This document shows positions 29,337 to 38,757 of a stretch of 64,000 nucleotides of DNA, piece after piece. Positions within the stretch are counted from its first letter, which is position 1, and the number at the start of each line of letters is the position of its first letter. This DNA is from Stentor coeruleus (lineage: Eukaryota; Ciliophora; Heterotrichea; Heterotrichida; Stentoridae), in contig MPUH01000041.1 in the NCBI GenBank assembly GCA_001970955.1, forward strand, positions 1 through 64,000, given 5' to 3'. The notes under the pieces are model-generated. The model was not told where the DNA came from and did no database searches. It saw nothing but the letters and a program-made list of their open reading frames with translations. Made by a program: the position numbers and the translations under genes.

Positions 29337-29963
29337 ATGGACTCCTGTAAAGAAAAAGATAGATTACGTAAGGAAACAGGGCTTTCAGATAAAACAAATG
29401 TACGAAGAAATCAAGTTGCTTTCCAAGACAACAAAGTTGAAAAAGGTAACGATACTCCTATTATTGACCCAGCCGATTCACGAATAAAAATTCCTGATCT
29501 TGCTTTTATTTTTAACCCAATCAGAGATGAAATAAAACCTTATCATATGGATGGAGATACTACAATGTACACTGAAACTTCAATTGCTAGAAGAAATGCT
29601 CTTAAATCAGATTCTCAAGTTGTTGAAGGTATAAATGATTTTATGAGTTTATATCAAAGTGATGGATCAGGTAGCATAAATAAAAGAGAATATGAAAGAA
29701 TGTATGGTAAAATGTGTAACATTTTAAGAATCAATATAGACCCTGGAGAGTATAAAAGAATTGTTGATGAAGAGTGGAAAAAGGATTCAAAAGGATATGA
29801 AAAAATGACTAAAGAGTTATTGTTTGAATGCTTGTTTGAACTTTGTGATATTTGGTGTCCGAATATTGACCCAGCTGAGTATAAAGCATTTTTTGAACAA
29901 CTCAAATTTAGAATAAGGTATGAAGGTCAGAAAGATATGACAGCGTATGATATTCTTAAATAA
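29337..29963 (+). CDS. EF-hand-like protein, 208 aa
   Basis: Complete frame. The first 75 residues are charged and disordered. Residues about 95-125 read like one EF-hand: a helix (EGINDFMSLYQ), a loop SDGSGSINKREY with acidic/Ser positions and the central Gly-x-Ile, then a second helix (RMYGKMCNIL). The C-terminal half (IDPGEYKRIVDEEWKKD and a second IDPAEYKAFFEQL) looks like a repeat of helical units with an 'N-I-D-P-x-E-Y-K' signature. The loop starts with Ser where Asp is usual, so Ca2+ binding is uncertain. A role in Ca2+ signalling or the cytoskeleton is only inference. Confidence 0.65.
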   Translation: MDSCKEKDRLRKETGLSDKTNVRRNQVAFQDNKVEKGNDTPIIDPADSRIKIPDLAFIFNPIRDEIKPYHMDGDTTMYTETSIARRNALKSDSQVVEGINDFMSLYQSDGSGSINKREYERMYGKMCNILRINIDPGEYKRIVDEEWKKDSKGYEKMTKELLFECLFELCDIWCPNIDPAEYKAFFEQLKFRIRYEGQKDMTAYDILK

Positions 29964-30518
29964 ATTATTGCTAGCTAGGCTAAAAGTAATCAATTTTTTT
30001 AATTAAGTATTATACTTTAGACTTAAAATTTTGTATTGGTTTTATATGATCTGTTGATTTTTGGTTGTTATATTTCTAGCCATTACAATCAGGAACATAT
30101 AAAAAATCTATGCAAAAATTTTCAATACTAATTTTCTGCAGGTAGGAAAATTATAAAGAAATACTAAATTACAAAAATGAACTTAAGTATCTTAAACATA
30201 AATTAAAATCTTAACAAATATCATACAATTTTTTCCAAAGCCTACCAATTATATTTTATATTACTCTATATATTATCTTACCATAATAAAAAAAAAAAAA
30301 TTTTCACACCTAATCATCATAATCCATTCAAGCTTATTTACAAAACCTAAGTAAAAATCCTAACAAATAAAAAATCTCTTACAAAATCAAAATTTACCCT
30401 AAAAACTTTATCCAATAAATTCAGCCACAAAACAATATTTATAAAACCCTTCACCTAAAATAAAATTGGGAATTTTATTCTGATGAATTTTTAATGAATC
30501 GTAATAAAAATTCAAAGT
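29964..30518. promoter_or_regulatory. Upstream region of the Rab11-like gene
   Basis: 555 nt. From about 30180 to 30470 the plus strand is A/C-rich with few G, including a run of 12 A near 30290, matching the upstream polarity of other plus genes. No motif identified. Confidence 0.4.
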
Positions 30519-31157
30519 ATGCAGAAAAATCGTGACGAAGAATACGATTACCTATACAAAATCGTCCTTGTAGGTGAGGCAGCAGTAGGAAAAACTCATT
30601 TACTTTCACGATATATCAAAGGAACTCTTCCAAAAAATCCAACATCAACAATCGGAGTAGAATTTGCTACTCGAACAGTCACTTTAGAATCTGGAGGTAC
30701 AGTAAAAGCCCAAATATGGGATACAGCAGGACAAGAAAGATATAGAGCTATAACAAGTGCTCATTATCGAAGAGCTGTTGGAGCACTTCTAGTATATGAT
30801 ATAACAAATGAAAAAACATTCCATGCAGCCAAAAGATGGATGGAAGAACTTAGAGATCATGCAGAACCTGATATTGTTATTATGCTTGTAGGGAATAAAG
30901 TTGATTTATGTAATAATAAATCTGAAGTAAGAAAAGTAACAACTTTAGAAGGGGAAGCTTTTGCTAAACAAAACAATTTACTTTTTGAAGAAACTTCAGC
31001 TGTTACAGTCATTAGAGTTAGAGAAGCGTTTGAGAATCTTTTACAGGCTATTAATAGTGTCAAAGTTAGAAATGGTAATGCTGGACAAAGTATGGATAAA
31101 GGGGGAAAGCTTGTTGCGAATAGGGATATTGATAAGCAGTCATCTTCTTGTTGCTAG
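30519..31157 (+). CDS. RAB11: Rab11-like small GTPase
   Basis: Complete 212-residue Rab. P-loop GEAAVGKT (residues 19-26), switch I with [11 protein letters not shown], switch [35 protein letters not shown] guanine motif and ETSA. It ends in SSCC for double geranylgeranylation. GVEFATR and the [11 protein letters not shown] start match Rab11, which controls recycling endosomes and, in ciliates, contractile-vacuole and plasma-membrane traffic. The P-loop is unusual: Rab11 normally has GDSGVGKS, while this copy has Ala-Ala-Val-Gly-Lys-Thr, and the region after ETSA ([14 protein letters not shown]) diverges. It may be one of a lineage-expanded Rab11 set. Single exon. Confidence 0.9.
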   Translation: MQKNRDEEYDYLYKIVLVGEAAVGKTHLLSRYIKGTLPKNPTSTIGVEFATRTVTLESGGTVKAQIWDTAGQERYRAITSAHYRRAVGALLVYDITNEKTFHAAKRWMEELRDHAEPDIVIMLVGNKVDLCNNKSEVRKVTTLEGEAFAKQNNLLFEETSAVTVIRVREAFENLLQAINSVKVRNGNAGQSMDKGGKLVANRDIDKQSSSCC

Positions 31158-31392
31158 GTAATCGTAAAAAATTGAATTAATTAAGTTGTTAAGTTTTCGG
31201 AATTATGTCTTTGCCAGAATTTGATATTTTATTGTGGTTGGGTAGTGATAAAAATATTAATTATTCAAAGGATTTTTAGGTTTAAATTGTGTTTATGGTA
31301 AAAGTTAAAAGGTAGATAGAGTAATTTTATTCTTTGAATATCTTTTCATTACATAACTAATCCACTTTCCATTTTTGAATCAGTTATAGTAA

Positions 31393-31677
31393 ATGGAATT
31401 CAATGAAACAGAAGACAAAGAAAATCTCCCGCCATACTTAAAAAGTGCATTCCTAGCAGTAGGGTCAAAAAACAAAAGAAAACAGCTCACAGCGGCTGAA
31501 AAAGCCCGAGTTCTAAAAGAAAAAATCTTAGAAAAGCGTGAAATTTGGCTTGGCAAAAGTAAAAAAATTAAAGAAATGCTCACAACCCCAGAAGAAATCT
31601 CAGCCAGAAAGAAAGAATTCCGCAATCCCAACCCACTTCCTTCTATCCAAAGTCGCCGATACGAAGAAAATCCCTAG
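31393..31677 (+). CDS. Hypothetical small charged protein, 94 aa
   Basis: Intact ATG-to-TAG frame. Lys/Glu-rich, with a helix from about residue 33 to 75 (AAEKARVLKEKILEKREIWLGKSKKIKEML) and a Pro/Arg tail. No hydrophobic segment and no recognisable family. It lies 235 nt after the Rab gene, same strand. The coding call rests on frame integrity and Glu/Lys-rich composition of a helical kind, so it is moderate. Confidence 0.5.
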   Translation: MEFNETEDKENLPPYLKSAFLAVGSKNKRKQLTAAEKARVLKEKILEKREIWLGKSKKIKEMLTTPEEISARKKEFRNPNPLPSIQSRRYEENP

Positions 31678-31883
31678 TTATCATCGTTTATGTAAATGGT
31701 AAATTTTGAATATTTTGAATTGTTTTTAAAGTCTATTCAAATTAAAAAAAAAACTATTAAGCTTCTAATTAGCTTTAAATATAATTATTTACATCTTTTC
31801 ATCAAACTAAAATATTCATCATTAATAGTTTGGAATATCAGATACAAGAATGTTTGCTTAAATATTACTTTAGGCATTTAATC

Positions 31884-32570
31884 ATGGCCATAATAATGGA
31901 CTCTTACAATAAAGACGCATGTGTTATATCAAAGGACTTGGTGTTTTTCATAGATGAATGTCATACTTATAGTGACAATGAGACCATTTGCAGTTCCTGT
32001 TCTATTAGCGATGAATTTTTCAAGTTCTATGAACAGGAAATGGATAACATGCTTGAAAAATATGCTTTTAATATCAGCCAAGAGCCTGTGAAAGAAAAAA
32101 AGAAACGAGGTAGGAAGCCTTTAAGGCCAAATGACCCGATAAGGAAAAAAACTGAGATCAAAGACAAGTATTGGCTAAGAGCTTTTAGGAATTTCGTGAA
32201 AAATCATTTCAGCCTTATAAAAAAGCTTATCACAGGTGATGAACTAATTTTTTGGCTTCAGTACATTAGCAGATCAGGTAAGCCAGGTAAAGATAGTGGA
32301 TTTCTCTCGTATGGGAAAAATTACAAGAGTTTTTTATTCAGAGAAAAATCTTTTCACAAGATCTTTAAGGCTTGGTTCATGGAGTTTGGATGTGAAGAGT
32401 TATCAAAGAAGTATGAGTTTGGTTCTGACTTGTGGTTTATATATTATGACTATGCACTAAAAGAAATTGCTTCTGAGGGTCACAATTGTGAGGAGATTCA
32501 AGAAGCCTTTAGAAGAAGATTAAAACCTCAAGAACACTGCGAAACTGTTGATTGTTTCTTTATAAATTAA
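31884..32570 (+). CDS. AT-hook-containing hypothetical protein, 228 aa
   Basis: I start at ATG 31884, because the open frame upstream begins with TTG; a second Met four codons on is also possible. Near residue 75 there is a basic block, KKKRGRKPLRPNDPIRKK, containing the R-G-R-K-P core of an AT-hook, which binds the minor groove of AT-rich DNA. The next 120 residues are helical and aromatic (KYWLRAFRNFVKNHFSLIKKLI, FWLQYISRSGK) and look like a folded domain that I cannot name. The N-terminus has a Cys pair (ICSSCS). A chromatin or transcription role is inferred only from the AT-hook. Confidence 0.65.
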   Translation: MAIIMDSYNKDACVISKDLVFFIDECHTYSDNETICSSCSISDEFFKFYEQEMDNMLEKYAFNISQEPVKEKKKRGRKPLRPNDPIRKKTEIKDKYWLRAFRNFVKNHFSLIKKLITGDELIFWLQYISRSGKPGKDSGFLSYGKNYKSFLFREKSFHKIFKAWFMEFGCEELSKKYEFGSDLWFIYYDYALKEIASEGHNCEEIQEAFRRRLKPQEHCETVDCFFIN

Positions 32571-33784
32571 TAAACTATTGCAATTCTAAGTAGGATGGGA
32601 AACTGAAAGAAAGGATGGATGGAATGAAATTGTGGTGGATATGGTAAGTTAGAGAATAGCTATTTTTAGAAAAGCTATAAGTACTTTTTCGCAAGCTGGT
32701 CTAGATTGAAAAATTAGAAACTTAAAGACTTTTTTTTATTCCATCCTAAATAGTTTATCATAAAATTTTGTTTCTTCCTTATATTGGTCTTAATTATTTA
32801 CTACAAGATAATACTTAAACTATAATTATTCTAACAGTTGAAATAAATACTCTAAGAATAAGCTTTTGTTTTCAAATACTCTTAATGAATATTGATTTCT
32901 GAATTTTATATAATCAGATAAGGGTTTTATAGTAATTTAGTTTTGTAGAAGCATGAGGCTATCTAAGTATATTTAATATTTTGTTAAGGGGTTAATAAAA
33001 AATATATCAAAAACAAAATGCTTAAATTAGAATTTACAACAGATTTACTTAAAGTAGTAGTGAAAAATTATAAAATATTTTGAAATAGTCTTAAATTATT
33101 TGTTTTAGTTTACTAGTAAAATCTAAAAATTGAATTTTTATCTTTGTGATACTTTAGAATGAAAACATTCACTTTTTGAATCACAAAAAATGATAGATTC
33201 AAAAGGTATTTCATATATCGTTAGCCATTTTAAGAGTTTGATTAAAAACCAAATATTTTTTCTAATAAGATTATTTCNAGTTTGATTAAAAACCAAATAT
33301 TTTTTCTAATAAGATTATTTCTATGTATCGAGTATTAGTGATCAATTTATTAAAATTTTAATTTGATTTATTAACAGAACTCCAATTACCCAATACAAGA
33401 AAATCATTATTGTAATATAAACTTTATCCATAGGTTTAACTATTCTTCCTTGAAATTCTCATCAAAAAAGAATTTCCTAAATTTTCAAGTGAAATTTTAC
33501 CAACATCATAGAAAAGGGTGGGAAATCGCATTTTTCACAGTAAAATTTCCAAACATCTAAAAATCAACATCAAAACCACAAAAAAAAAACTATGATTTCC
33601 CTCCTCTACATAAACCTACCCATTAAAGCACAATAAATCTAAATTATTTTACAAGAAAATTCCAATAAACCCATCCTCAAGTCTGCAAAAAGTTTTAAAA
33701 CTCTAAAGAGCCAACCATAAAAACTCATCCTATTCAAAATCTCATTATAATATTTACGTATATTTTTTAACCTATATTATTAAA
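32571..33784. other. Intergenic, 1.2 kb, with an assembly join
   Basis: AT-rich spacer. It contains a single N at 33278 flanked by a 43-bp direct repeat (separate entry). From about 33420 to 33760 the plus strand is A/C-rich and G-poor, the upstream polarity before the VAP gene. No other feature recognised. Confidence 0.5.
33235..33321. repeat. 43-bp direct repeat around a single N
   Basis: Bases 33235-33277 are repeated at 33279-33321, with N at 33278 between. This is the pattern of two contig ends that overlap but were joined without collapsing the overlap, so it is most likely an assembly artefact. Confidence 0.85.
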
Positions 33785-34411
33785 ATGAGTCTATTCACAA
33801 CAAACCCAGTTGATGTCTTATTCTTTGACTCATCATCGAGTGGCCAAAAGTCTCAAAACTTAATAGTCACTAATACTTCATCAAGTTCAATCGCATATAA
33901 AGTTAGAACCACAGCATCCAAGTCTTATCTTGTAAAACCAAATCAAGGTTATCTTAAAGTCAATGAATCAGTATCAATCTCAATCACCCTCCAATCTATT
34001 GACTCAACCGGTGATCTAAAGCATAAGTTTATGATAATAGGTACACCTTCTAATAATATTGAAGACATAAACAATTGGTCAAATGTGCCAAAAGATAAAA
34101 CTTGTGATGTAAAACTTGATGTTGTTTTAGGTCAAGGTAAAAAAGAAACTGGAGAAGTTCCAAGAAGGACTAGTGTTTATTCAGATAGTAAAGGAAGCAT
34201 TATTGATACTGTTTCTGCTGAAGAACTTGGTGGGACTGTAAAGAAACTTGAGGCTGAAAAAATGCAGTTAGAAGCTAAGTTATCGCAAATACAAGCAGAG
34301 TTAAGAAACAAGGAAATGAAACCAAGGAAAAGTGAAGTTGTTATGTTTAAAAAGAACACGCTGATTCTTTTTGTCATTACCGGACTTCTCTTCGGATTCA
34401 TGTACTCGTAG
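33785..34411 (+). CDS. VAP: VAP-type MSP-domain ER protein
   Basis: Complete 208-residue type II tail-anchored protein. An N-terminal MSP (major sperm protein) beta-sandwich spans residues about 1-120 (NPVDVLFFD, QNLIVTNTSSSSIAYKVRTTASKSYLVKPNQGYL, ending CDVKLDVVL). A linker follows, then a coiled coil (about 148-180) and a C-terminal membrane anchor (TLILFVITGLLFGFMYS). VAPs sit in the ER membrane and bind FFAT motifs of lipid-transfer proteins at contact sites. The conserved K-x-K-T-T-A-P-K pocket appears as KVRTTASKSYLVKP, close to the canonical FFAT-binding segment. Only 24 nt separate its stop from the next start. Confidence 0.9.
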   Translation: MSLFTTNPVDVLFFDSSSSGQKSQNLIVTNTSSSSIAYKVRTTASKSYLVKPNQGYLKVNESVSISITLQSIDSTGDLKHKFMIIGTPSNNIEDINNWSNVPKDKTCDVKLDVVLGQGKKETGEVPRRTSVYSDSKGSIIDTVSAEELGGTVKKLEAEKMQLEAKLSQIQAELRNKEMKPRKSEVVMFKKNTLILFVITGLLFGFMYS

Positions 34412-34435
34412 AATAAACTTAGGATTAGCATATAA

Positions 34436-35833
34436 ATGGCGAATAAACGACTTCTTGCTAATCAGGGAGAATGGGCAATTGTTATTAAAGCTCAAGATGA
34501 AGCTACAAATAATATCATAAAAGAAGAAAAAGAATTAGTTGCTGTGACAAAAAGGAGATATAAAGAAGAACTAGATAAACAATTACAAATGAAAAATAAA
34601 ATAAGTAAATCACAAGTATCTGATAAAGCTGATGATTATTTATTTCATCAATTACAACAAGTAGCATTAAAAGATTATGAAAATAAAAAAAAACTTCAAG
34701 ATCGAAATGTGCAACAGTTTCTATATTCTAAACATCAAGAAGATAGTTCTAATAAATATCTGAAACAACAACAGAATACAGAAAATGATAGGGTTTTTGA
34801 GCAACAAAGGATAAAAATAGCTCAAAGGGAATTAGAAGAAGAAAAACAGAAGGAGTTAAGTGAAAGATATAGGAGGATACAATTAGAACAAGAAGAACTT
34901 CGTAGAATTGATTATGAAAAAGAAAAAAAAAGGCAGATGATGTATGCTGAAAAACTTAAAGATAAGGAAATGATAGAGAAAAAAATGAATGAAATGAAAG
35001 AAGCTGAATCTAGTTATAGAGAGTTTTATGATAGAAAACTTAGAGAGCAGCAAAAAAAAATTAGTGTATTTCACCCTATTACCGAAGCACAGATGTATAA
35101 ACAAGAATTAATAGAAAGGCGGAATAATGAATATCAAAAATATGCTATAGAAAAAGAAGAAAATAGAGAAAGATATGAAGAAATTACTAAACTTAAAGCT
35201 ATTCAAGAAATGAAATATGAACTTGAGAAACAAATCGAAGATAAACAGAGAAAAAAACTCTCTGAAATAGAGAATAATAAAAGCTATTTTGAAATAGCAA
35301 AATCTAAGGCAATGGAAGAAATTATACAAAATGATTTAGAACGTGATAAAAGGAACAGAGAAAGAGAGGAATTAAAAAAAGTGCTTAAAAAACAAGTGGA
35401 AGAAAAAGAACAAGAATCATTTAGAATCCTTAGAATGAATGACCAGGAAAAAAGAATTCATAATAATTTACTTGAAGATCTAAAATCTAAAAAACCTGTA
35501 GCCTTTCCTGCTGTTCTTGGGGCAAATCTTACAGAGTCACCAAGAAAAGTAGCACTTAACAGGATATATGGCATTCCATTAAGTGAAACTCCATCTTTTA
35601 CGGTGAAAGAAACTGAAAGGCAAATTAATAATCTCACTCCTGATATTTTGAATAAGTCCGCAGAATCTACTTCAATAAAAAAGAAGTACTACTACCCTGA
35701 TCCTTTTAAGCATAACCCTATTACAAATCCTATTGGACCAGAAATGCCCAAATACTTACCTGGACAAAGAATCCTCAAAGATTTACCATCATTCTCCACA
35801 CTAGCTCGTGCAGGAAATTCATTACTAAAATAG
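34436..35833 (+). CDS. Long coiled-coil protein, 465 aa
   Basis: Complete frame. Nearly the entire protein from residue 20 to 360 is a highly charged single helix or coiled coil (Glu, Lys, Arg, Gln). The C-terminal 90 residues are extended and Pro-rich with aromatic turns (KYYYPDPFKHNPITNPIGPEMPKYLPGQRIL). That mixture is typical of ciliary microtubule inner or axonemal proteins in protists, but no orthologue is recognised. It starts only 24 nt after the VAP stop on the same strand, and converges with the HGD gene after 66 nt. Confidence 0.75.
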   Translation: MANKRLLANQGEWAIVIKAQDEATNNIIKEEKELVAVTKRRYKEELDKQLQMKNKISKSQVSDKADDYLFHQLQQVALKDYENKKKLQDRNVQQFLYSKHQEDSSNKYLKQQQNTENDRVFEQQRIKIAQRELEEEKQKELSERYRRIQLEQEELRRIDYEKEKKRQMMYAEKLKDKEMIEKKMNEMKEAESSYREFYDRKLREQQKKISVFHPITEAQMYKQELIERRNNEYQKYAIEKEENRERYEEITKLKAIQEMKYELEKQIEDKQRKKLSEIENNKSYFEIAKSKAMEEIIQNDLERDKRNREREELKKVLKKQVEEKEQESFRILRMNDQEKRIHNNLLEDLKSKKPVAFPAVLGANLTESPRKVALNRIYGIPLSETPSFTVKETERQINNLTPDILNKSAESTSIKKKYYYPDPFKHNPITNPIGPEMPKYLPGQRILKDLPSFSTLARAGNSLLK

Positions 35834-35899
35834 GATATAATTTTTAAGAACTATAAACACATAAATCTACCTTTAATAAATTTCTAAATTAATTTTAGT

Positions 35900-37195
35900 C
35901 TATTTGCCACTGACATATAGTTTGTCAAGGCCACTCCAGCATTCTAAATAATTCTGATCAAGTCTATCCAAAGCCCATGGGGCAAGTTTCAACATAAAGC
36001 AAGTTTCAAACATAAACTGTAAATGGTCATTAGGATACCTCACAGGGTTTAATTCTATAGTACTTCCTTTTTTAAACACAGAAGCTTCAGGTCCATGTGC
36101 TGTCATACAACTATGCAATGATGCAGTTCCTGGAGTGAATCCTGCACTTTTAGCATCATATGACCCAATTATGTTTCCCATAAACTCAGTCATAGTATTC
36201 CTATGATAATAAGGTGGTCTAAAAGTATGTTCCCCAACCATCCATCTAGGTGGGAATATAACAAAATCAAGTACTGCTGTTCCTGGATCTGCACTTTGAC
36301 AAGTAAGCACTGTGAATATACAAGGATCAGGATGATCATAAGTGACTGTATTCATAGCATTATAGTTTCTTAAATCATACTTAAATGGATAATAAGTCCC
36401 ATGCCAAGCAACAGTATCAAAAACAGAATGATTTAAAGTAAACTCAAACAGTTCCCCTGAGAATTTATTAACAACAGTAAAATTCCCTTCAAAATCCTCA
36501 AACCAAGCTGAAGGTATTAGAAAATCTCTTGCATTAGCTAAACCATTAGCCCCAATAGGTCCAAGTTCAGGAAGTCTTAAATGCCCAGAAAAAATCTCGC
36601 AAATGTATCCTCTTGATGGACCTTCAACACATACAGAGAATTTGATTCCTCTAGGAATAACAACAATTTCTTGTATGCCAACATGAATTCTACCCATTTC
36701 TGTTTTAAGAGTTAATGAACCAATTTGAGGGACTATCAAGAAATCTCCATCTGATGAATAAAAAGCTTTATTTTCCATGCTTTTATTGCAAGAATACATA
36801 TAAATAGCCAAACCTGTTTTCAAAGCTGGGTCTCCGATTCCTGCCATTGTACTGATGCCCTGAACGAAATCCACGCTTTGGCCCTCTTCTACCATTGCTG
36901 GCTCTTTCCATCGTAACTGAGTTGGATCTACAGTAAAAGCCCCGAAATCATTGGAAAAATGCCCTTTTTCGAGCTTTTTATAAACTGTCTGTCCACTTAC
37001 AGAAGGACGAAGTTTATACTGCCAACTACGAAGGTTTAAGTGACGAGGTGCTGTAAATGCTGTGCCTGTTAATTGTTCTGCATAAAGATCGAAAGGACAA
37101 CGCTGAGGGGTGTTTTGACCTTGAGGTAATGCTCCTTGAACTGCTTCACTCTCTATGGAGTTCCCAAATCCAAGCAAGTACTTTAAGTCAGACAT
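35900..37195 (-). CDS. HGD: Homogentisate 1,2-dioxygenase
   Basis: Complete 431-residue enzyme of tyrosine and phenylalanine breakdown. It uses Fe2+ and O2 to open the homogentisate ring to maleylacetoacetate. The cupin C-terminal half shows the metal site: PPYYHRNTMTEFMG supplies His and Glu, and TASLHSCMTAHGPE a second His. The N-terminal block (LLGFGNSIESEAVQGALPQGQNTPQRCPFDLYAEQLTGTAFT) is strongly conserved across eukaryotes. Length is near human HGD (445). Single exon. No other pathway gene is adjacent. Confidence 0.97.
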   Translation of the reverse strand: MSDLKYLLGFGNSIESEAVQGALPQGQNTPQRCPFDLYAEQLTGTAFTAPRHLNLRSWQYKLRPSVSGQTVYKKLEKGHFSNDFGAFTVDPTQLRWKEPAMVEEGQSVDFVQGISTMAGIGDPALKTGLAIYMYSCNKSMENKAFYSSDGDFLIVPQIGSLTLKTEMGRIHVGIQEIVVIPRGIKFSVCVEGPSRGYICEIFSGHLRLPELGPIGANGLANARDFLIPSAWFEDFEGNFTVVNKFSGELFEFTLNHSVFDTVAWHGTYYPFKYDLRNYNAMNTVTYDHPDPCIFTVLTCQSADPGTAVLDFVIFPPRWMVGEHTFRPPYYHRNTMTEFMGNIIGSYDAKSAGFTPGTASLHSCMTAHGPEASVFKKGSTIELNPVRYPNDHLQFMFETCFMLKLAPWALDRLDQNYLECWSGLDKLYVSGK

Positions 37196-37347
37196 TTATA
37201 TTCTTGTGGTCATTTATTTTAGTTAAAATTATGGCTGAACTTTCATAATATTTATAACTAAAAAAAGCTTAAAGCACTTAGAATAAATAAAGTTGTTTTT
37301 AAGAATATATATCATTAAGGGTTATACTATTAAAAGTATAATAATTA

Positions 37348-38187
37348 CTACTTATTTTCGACTTTTGAAATCATGTTGCTCGCACATGGAATACAACACC
37401 CTATAGTGCATTCTTTGCATATAAAACTTCCTGATTTATTGAAGAATCTTCGGCAACTAAAACATTTGAAGTTTTTGTTTTGGTTTCTCCAAACTAACTT
37501 TTGGTTGCATAATACGTAATTCCCTTTGATTTTCCCCAAAAAGCCTTGATATTTTTTCTTAGGACAATACAATGAGTTAATATTCTGATCTATGCTCCCA
37601 TATTTTTCCACACAACTATTGCAATAATCTACTTTACATTGCCTACACTGAAAACTCTTCCCATTAGTCCTAGTCAAACATCCATCACATAGAAAAAAGT
37701 TATGTTTCATATCAGGTCTAATTGATTGATAAAATGCTTCAACATTAGTTGTTTCTCTTAAAAAATGCCCTTCAGAGCATCTTAATTGGTACGGATTCAC
37801 TAATGTTGTATTAATCCATTCACAGCACCTTATACAAATTTGATCTAAACATGGACCACACTGATAATAATTACTTGATTTTTTCTTGCAAATCGAACAT
37901 CTCATTTCCTCTTCTTCATTTTGCACTAACAAATTCATTTCATGCCCATTTGTACATTTAATAACCTCAACTTGTTTTTCTACATTAACATTTTCAAGTA
38001 TCATATAATTTGTGCTAATATTTTCCAAAGATATCTGATGCTCTAAATTGTCTTTAGGACATACCAAGAAACCTTTTTCAAAAAGCTTTTCAATACACAA
38101 AATACAAAGACTATGGCCACAAGGAAGTACTTTTGGGATATGTTTTTCAGGATCATAAGGTTGCTTACATTTATAGCATGCTTTCAT
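37348..38187 (-). CDS. RING-type zinc finger protein
   Basis: Complete 279-residue Cys-rich protein. Residues 4-42 form a C3HC4-like RING (CYKC, then LPCGHSLCILCIEKLF, then CPKD), the usual mark of an E3 ubiquitin ligase. Two or three further Cys-rich modules follow (CSICKKKSSNYYQCGPCLDQICIRCC, CDGCLTRTNGKSFQCRQCKVDYCNSC, and CFSCRRF with CKECTIGCC near the end), resembling B-box or ZZ-type zinc sites. The substrate is unknown. The gene lies 21 nt downstream of the TPX2-like gene on the same strand, part of a very tight three-gene run. Confidence 0.8.
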   Translation of the reverse strand: MKACYKCKQPYDPEKHIPKVLPCGHSLCILCIEKLFEKGFLVCPKDNLEHQISLENISTNYMILENVNVEKQVEVIKCTNGHEMNLLVQNEEEEMRCSICKKKSSNYYQCGPCLDQICIRCCEWINTTLVNPYQLRCSEGHFLRETTNVEAFYQSIRPDMKHNFFLCDGCLTRTNGKSFQCRQCKVDYCNSCVEKYGSIDQNINSLYCPKKKYQGFLGKIKGNYVLCNQKLVWRNQNKNFKCFSCRRFFNKSGSFICKECTIGCCIPCASNMISKVENK

Positions 38188-38208
38188 TTTATTAAGAAAT
38201 CAACTAAA

Positions 38209-38739
38209 TTATTTGTTTTTATTTTCTAACGAAGTTTGTCTAATATGAGCTCTGATTTCAGTATGGAAAACTGGTTCTATAGGGACTGTGAGTTTTTTCG
38301 TACTTTTCATAGGTTTTAATGGTGACCCGAAATTAGGTGCTTTTCGTGCTTTAAACATATAAGTTTTGTTAAGCTTAGAAACGCTTGTCTCAAAATACTC
38401 ATTTCTTTCTTTAATTGGCTTCAAACTTTGATTAAATTTCATCCTTTCTGTAGATTTACTATATTCACAAGAAACTGGAGATAAAGCACAATGAGGTATA
38501 TGAGATATAGTAAATCTCTTTGGATATGTTTTTTTATTTTTTTTATTACCTAAACATCCTTCGTTTTTCAAAACTTTAATTTTTTCACTATTGGCGGCCA
38601 CATCTATTTTGCTTTCTCTAGTTTGTTTTTTATGATTTTCTTTATCTCTTTCTTCAATATCAACTTCAGCAATCTTTACTTTCTTACTCAGATATGTGCT
38701 TCCTCCTTCAATATTCTTTCTTTTTAAAAAACCCTCCAT
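38209..38739 (-). CDS. TPX2-like motif protein, 176 aa
   Basis: Complete basic protein. The C-terminal 60 residues read YMFKARKAPNFGSPLKPMKSTKKLTVPIEPVFHTEIRAH. This is close to the TPX2/KLEEF repeat of plants and animals (F-K-A-R-P-x-P, then P-x-F-x-F-x-T-E-x-R), which binds microtubules in spindle assembly. The N-terminal part is disordered, Lys/Glu-rich. Microtubule binding is inferred from the motif alone. It sits between the RING gene (21 nt) and the TPGS1-like gene (18 nt), all on the minus strand. Confidence 0.7.
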   Translation of the reverse strand: MEGFLKRKNIEGGSTYLSKKVKIAEVDIEERDKENHKKQTRESKIDVAANSEKIKVLKNEGCLGNKKNKKTYPKRFTISHIPHCALSPVSCEYSKSTERMKFNQSLKPIKERNEYFETSVSKLNKTYMFKARKAPNFGSPLKPMKSTKKLTVPIEPVFHTEIRAHIRQTSLENKNK

Positions 38740-38757
38740 AATTTAAATTTCTAATAC

